A stretch of DNA of 64,000 nt, taken from NCBI GenBank assembly GCA_026129905.1, contig JAHCHE010000023.1, positions 80,860 through 144,859 on the forward strand, read 5' to 3'. This DNA comes from Bryobacteraceae bacterium. GTDB taxonomy: Bacteria; Acidobacteriota; Terriglobia; Bryobacterales; Bryobacteraceae. A model generated the notes under the pieces. It did no database searches and was not told where the DNA came from. It saw nothing but the letters and a program-made list of their open reading frames with translations. The translations under genes and the position numbers were made by a program. Below, piece by piece: positions 63,959-64,000 of the stretch; the first letter of the stretch is position 1, and each line of letters opens with the position of its first letter.

Positions 63959-64000
63959 CCGGGTATTACACCCCTTCCGATTCCTCTCTCCCCGCCAAGA

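Overview
The window looks like a chromosomal segment of an Acidobacteriota bacterium, most likely Bryobacterales (Solibacter/Paludibaculum-like). This is inferred from gene families typical of that group: an Oar-type TonB-dependent receptor with an N-terminal carboxypeptidase-regulatory domain, a Ser/Thr kinase fused to a TolB/PD40 propeller, a large FtsX-type permease of the acidobacterial ADOP kind, DUF1080, Tat-exported Gfo/Idh and glucoamylase-like proteins, a PEP-CTERM protein and an M56-TonB_C fusion. The DNA is GC-rich with heavy third-position bias, so most long antisense reading frames are shadows. No rRNA, tRNA, CRISPR array, transposase or integrase was found.

Layout. 1-2658: end of a BlaR1-type M56 sensor/protease, a strong hairpin, then a two-gene cytochrome b / molybdopterin oxidoreductase unit. 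2659-3146: decayed vapBC toxin-antitoxin remnants. 3147-9302: TonB receptor with a recognisable promoter and operator, a thioredoxin-like protein, and an ADP-ribosylglycohydrolase lipoprotein. 9516-17092: a PD40 Ser/Thr kinase, followed by a relatively AT-rich 4.7-kb gene for a giant heparinase II/III-like protein. That gene is bracketed by a perfect 53-bp direct repeat of the kinase gene's 3' end. 17125-26091: a heavy-metal-type RND efflux operon (TolC, adaptor, CzcA/CusA, DUF190) divergent from an NtrB/NtrC-like two-component pair, with a symmetric operator-like element between them. 26180-30801: a minus-strand group (sarcosine-oxidase-like flavoprotein, propeller glycosidase-like protein, SUMF1-hydrolase fusion). 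30885-33826: a tight LPS-core operon (heptosyltransferase II, degenerate RfaE-like protein, heptosyltransferase I, ICMT-like methyltransferase).

33885-39441: a c-heme/PD40/TPR fusion protein, a Gfo/Idh oxidoreductase behind a palindrome that contains its Shine-Dalgarno sequence, two secreted proteins, and a broken M48 peptidase. 39524-46616: glutaminyl-tRNA synthetase, a NodU-type carbamoyltransferase, phosphoketolase, a small coiled-coil protein and cytochrome P460. 46663-50321: amidase, TPM protein, nucleotidyltransferase and LemA. 50367-52654: an aldehyde dehydrogenase and FAH-family pair resembling the last steps of oxidative pentose/uronate breakdown to 2-oxoglutarate. 52655-52887: a dense run of inverted repeats ahead of a PEP-CTERM trypsin-like protease, which overlaps a UroD-family methyltransferase-like gene. 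55131-63932: ADOP permease, DUF1080 protein, CoA-disulfide-reductase/rhodanese fusion, glucoamylase-like protein, a secreted carboxypeptidase-regulatory protein and an MgtE magnesium channel.

The most unusual items are the 53-bp duplication around the heparinase gene, the hairpin cluster at 52709-52820, the promoter-in-loop / Shine-Dalgarno-in-arm palindrome at 37565-37592, the HxGH-less RfaE-like protein in the heptosyltransferase operon, and the collapsed vapBC locus. None of these is proven to be a new system from sequence alone.
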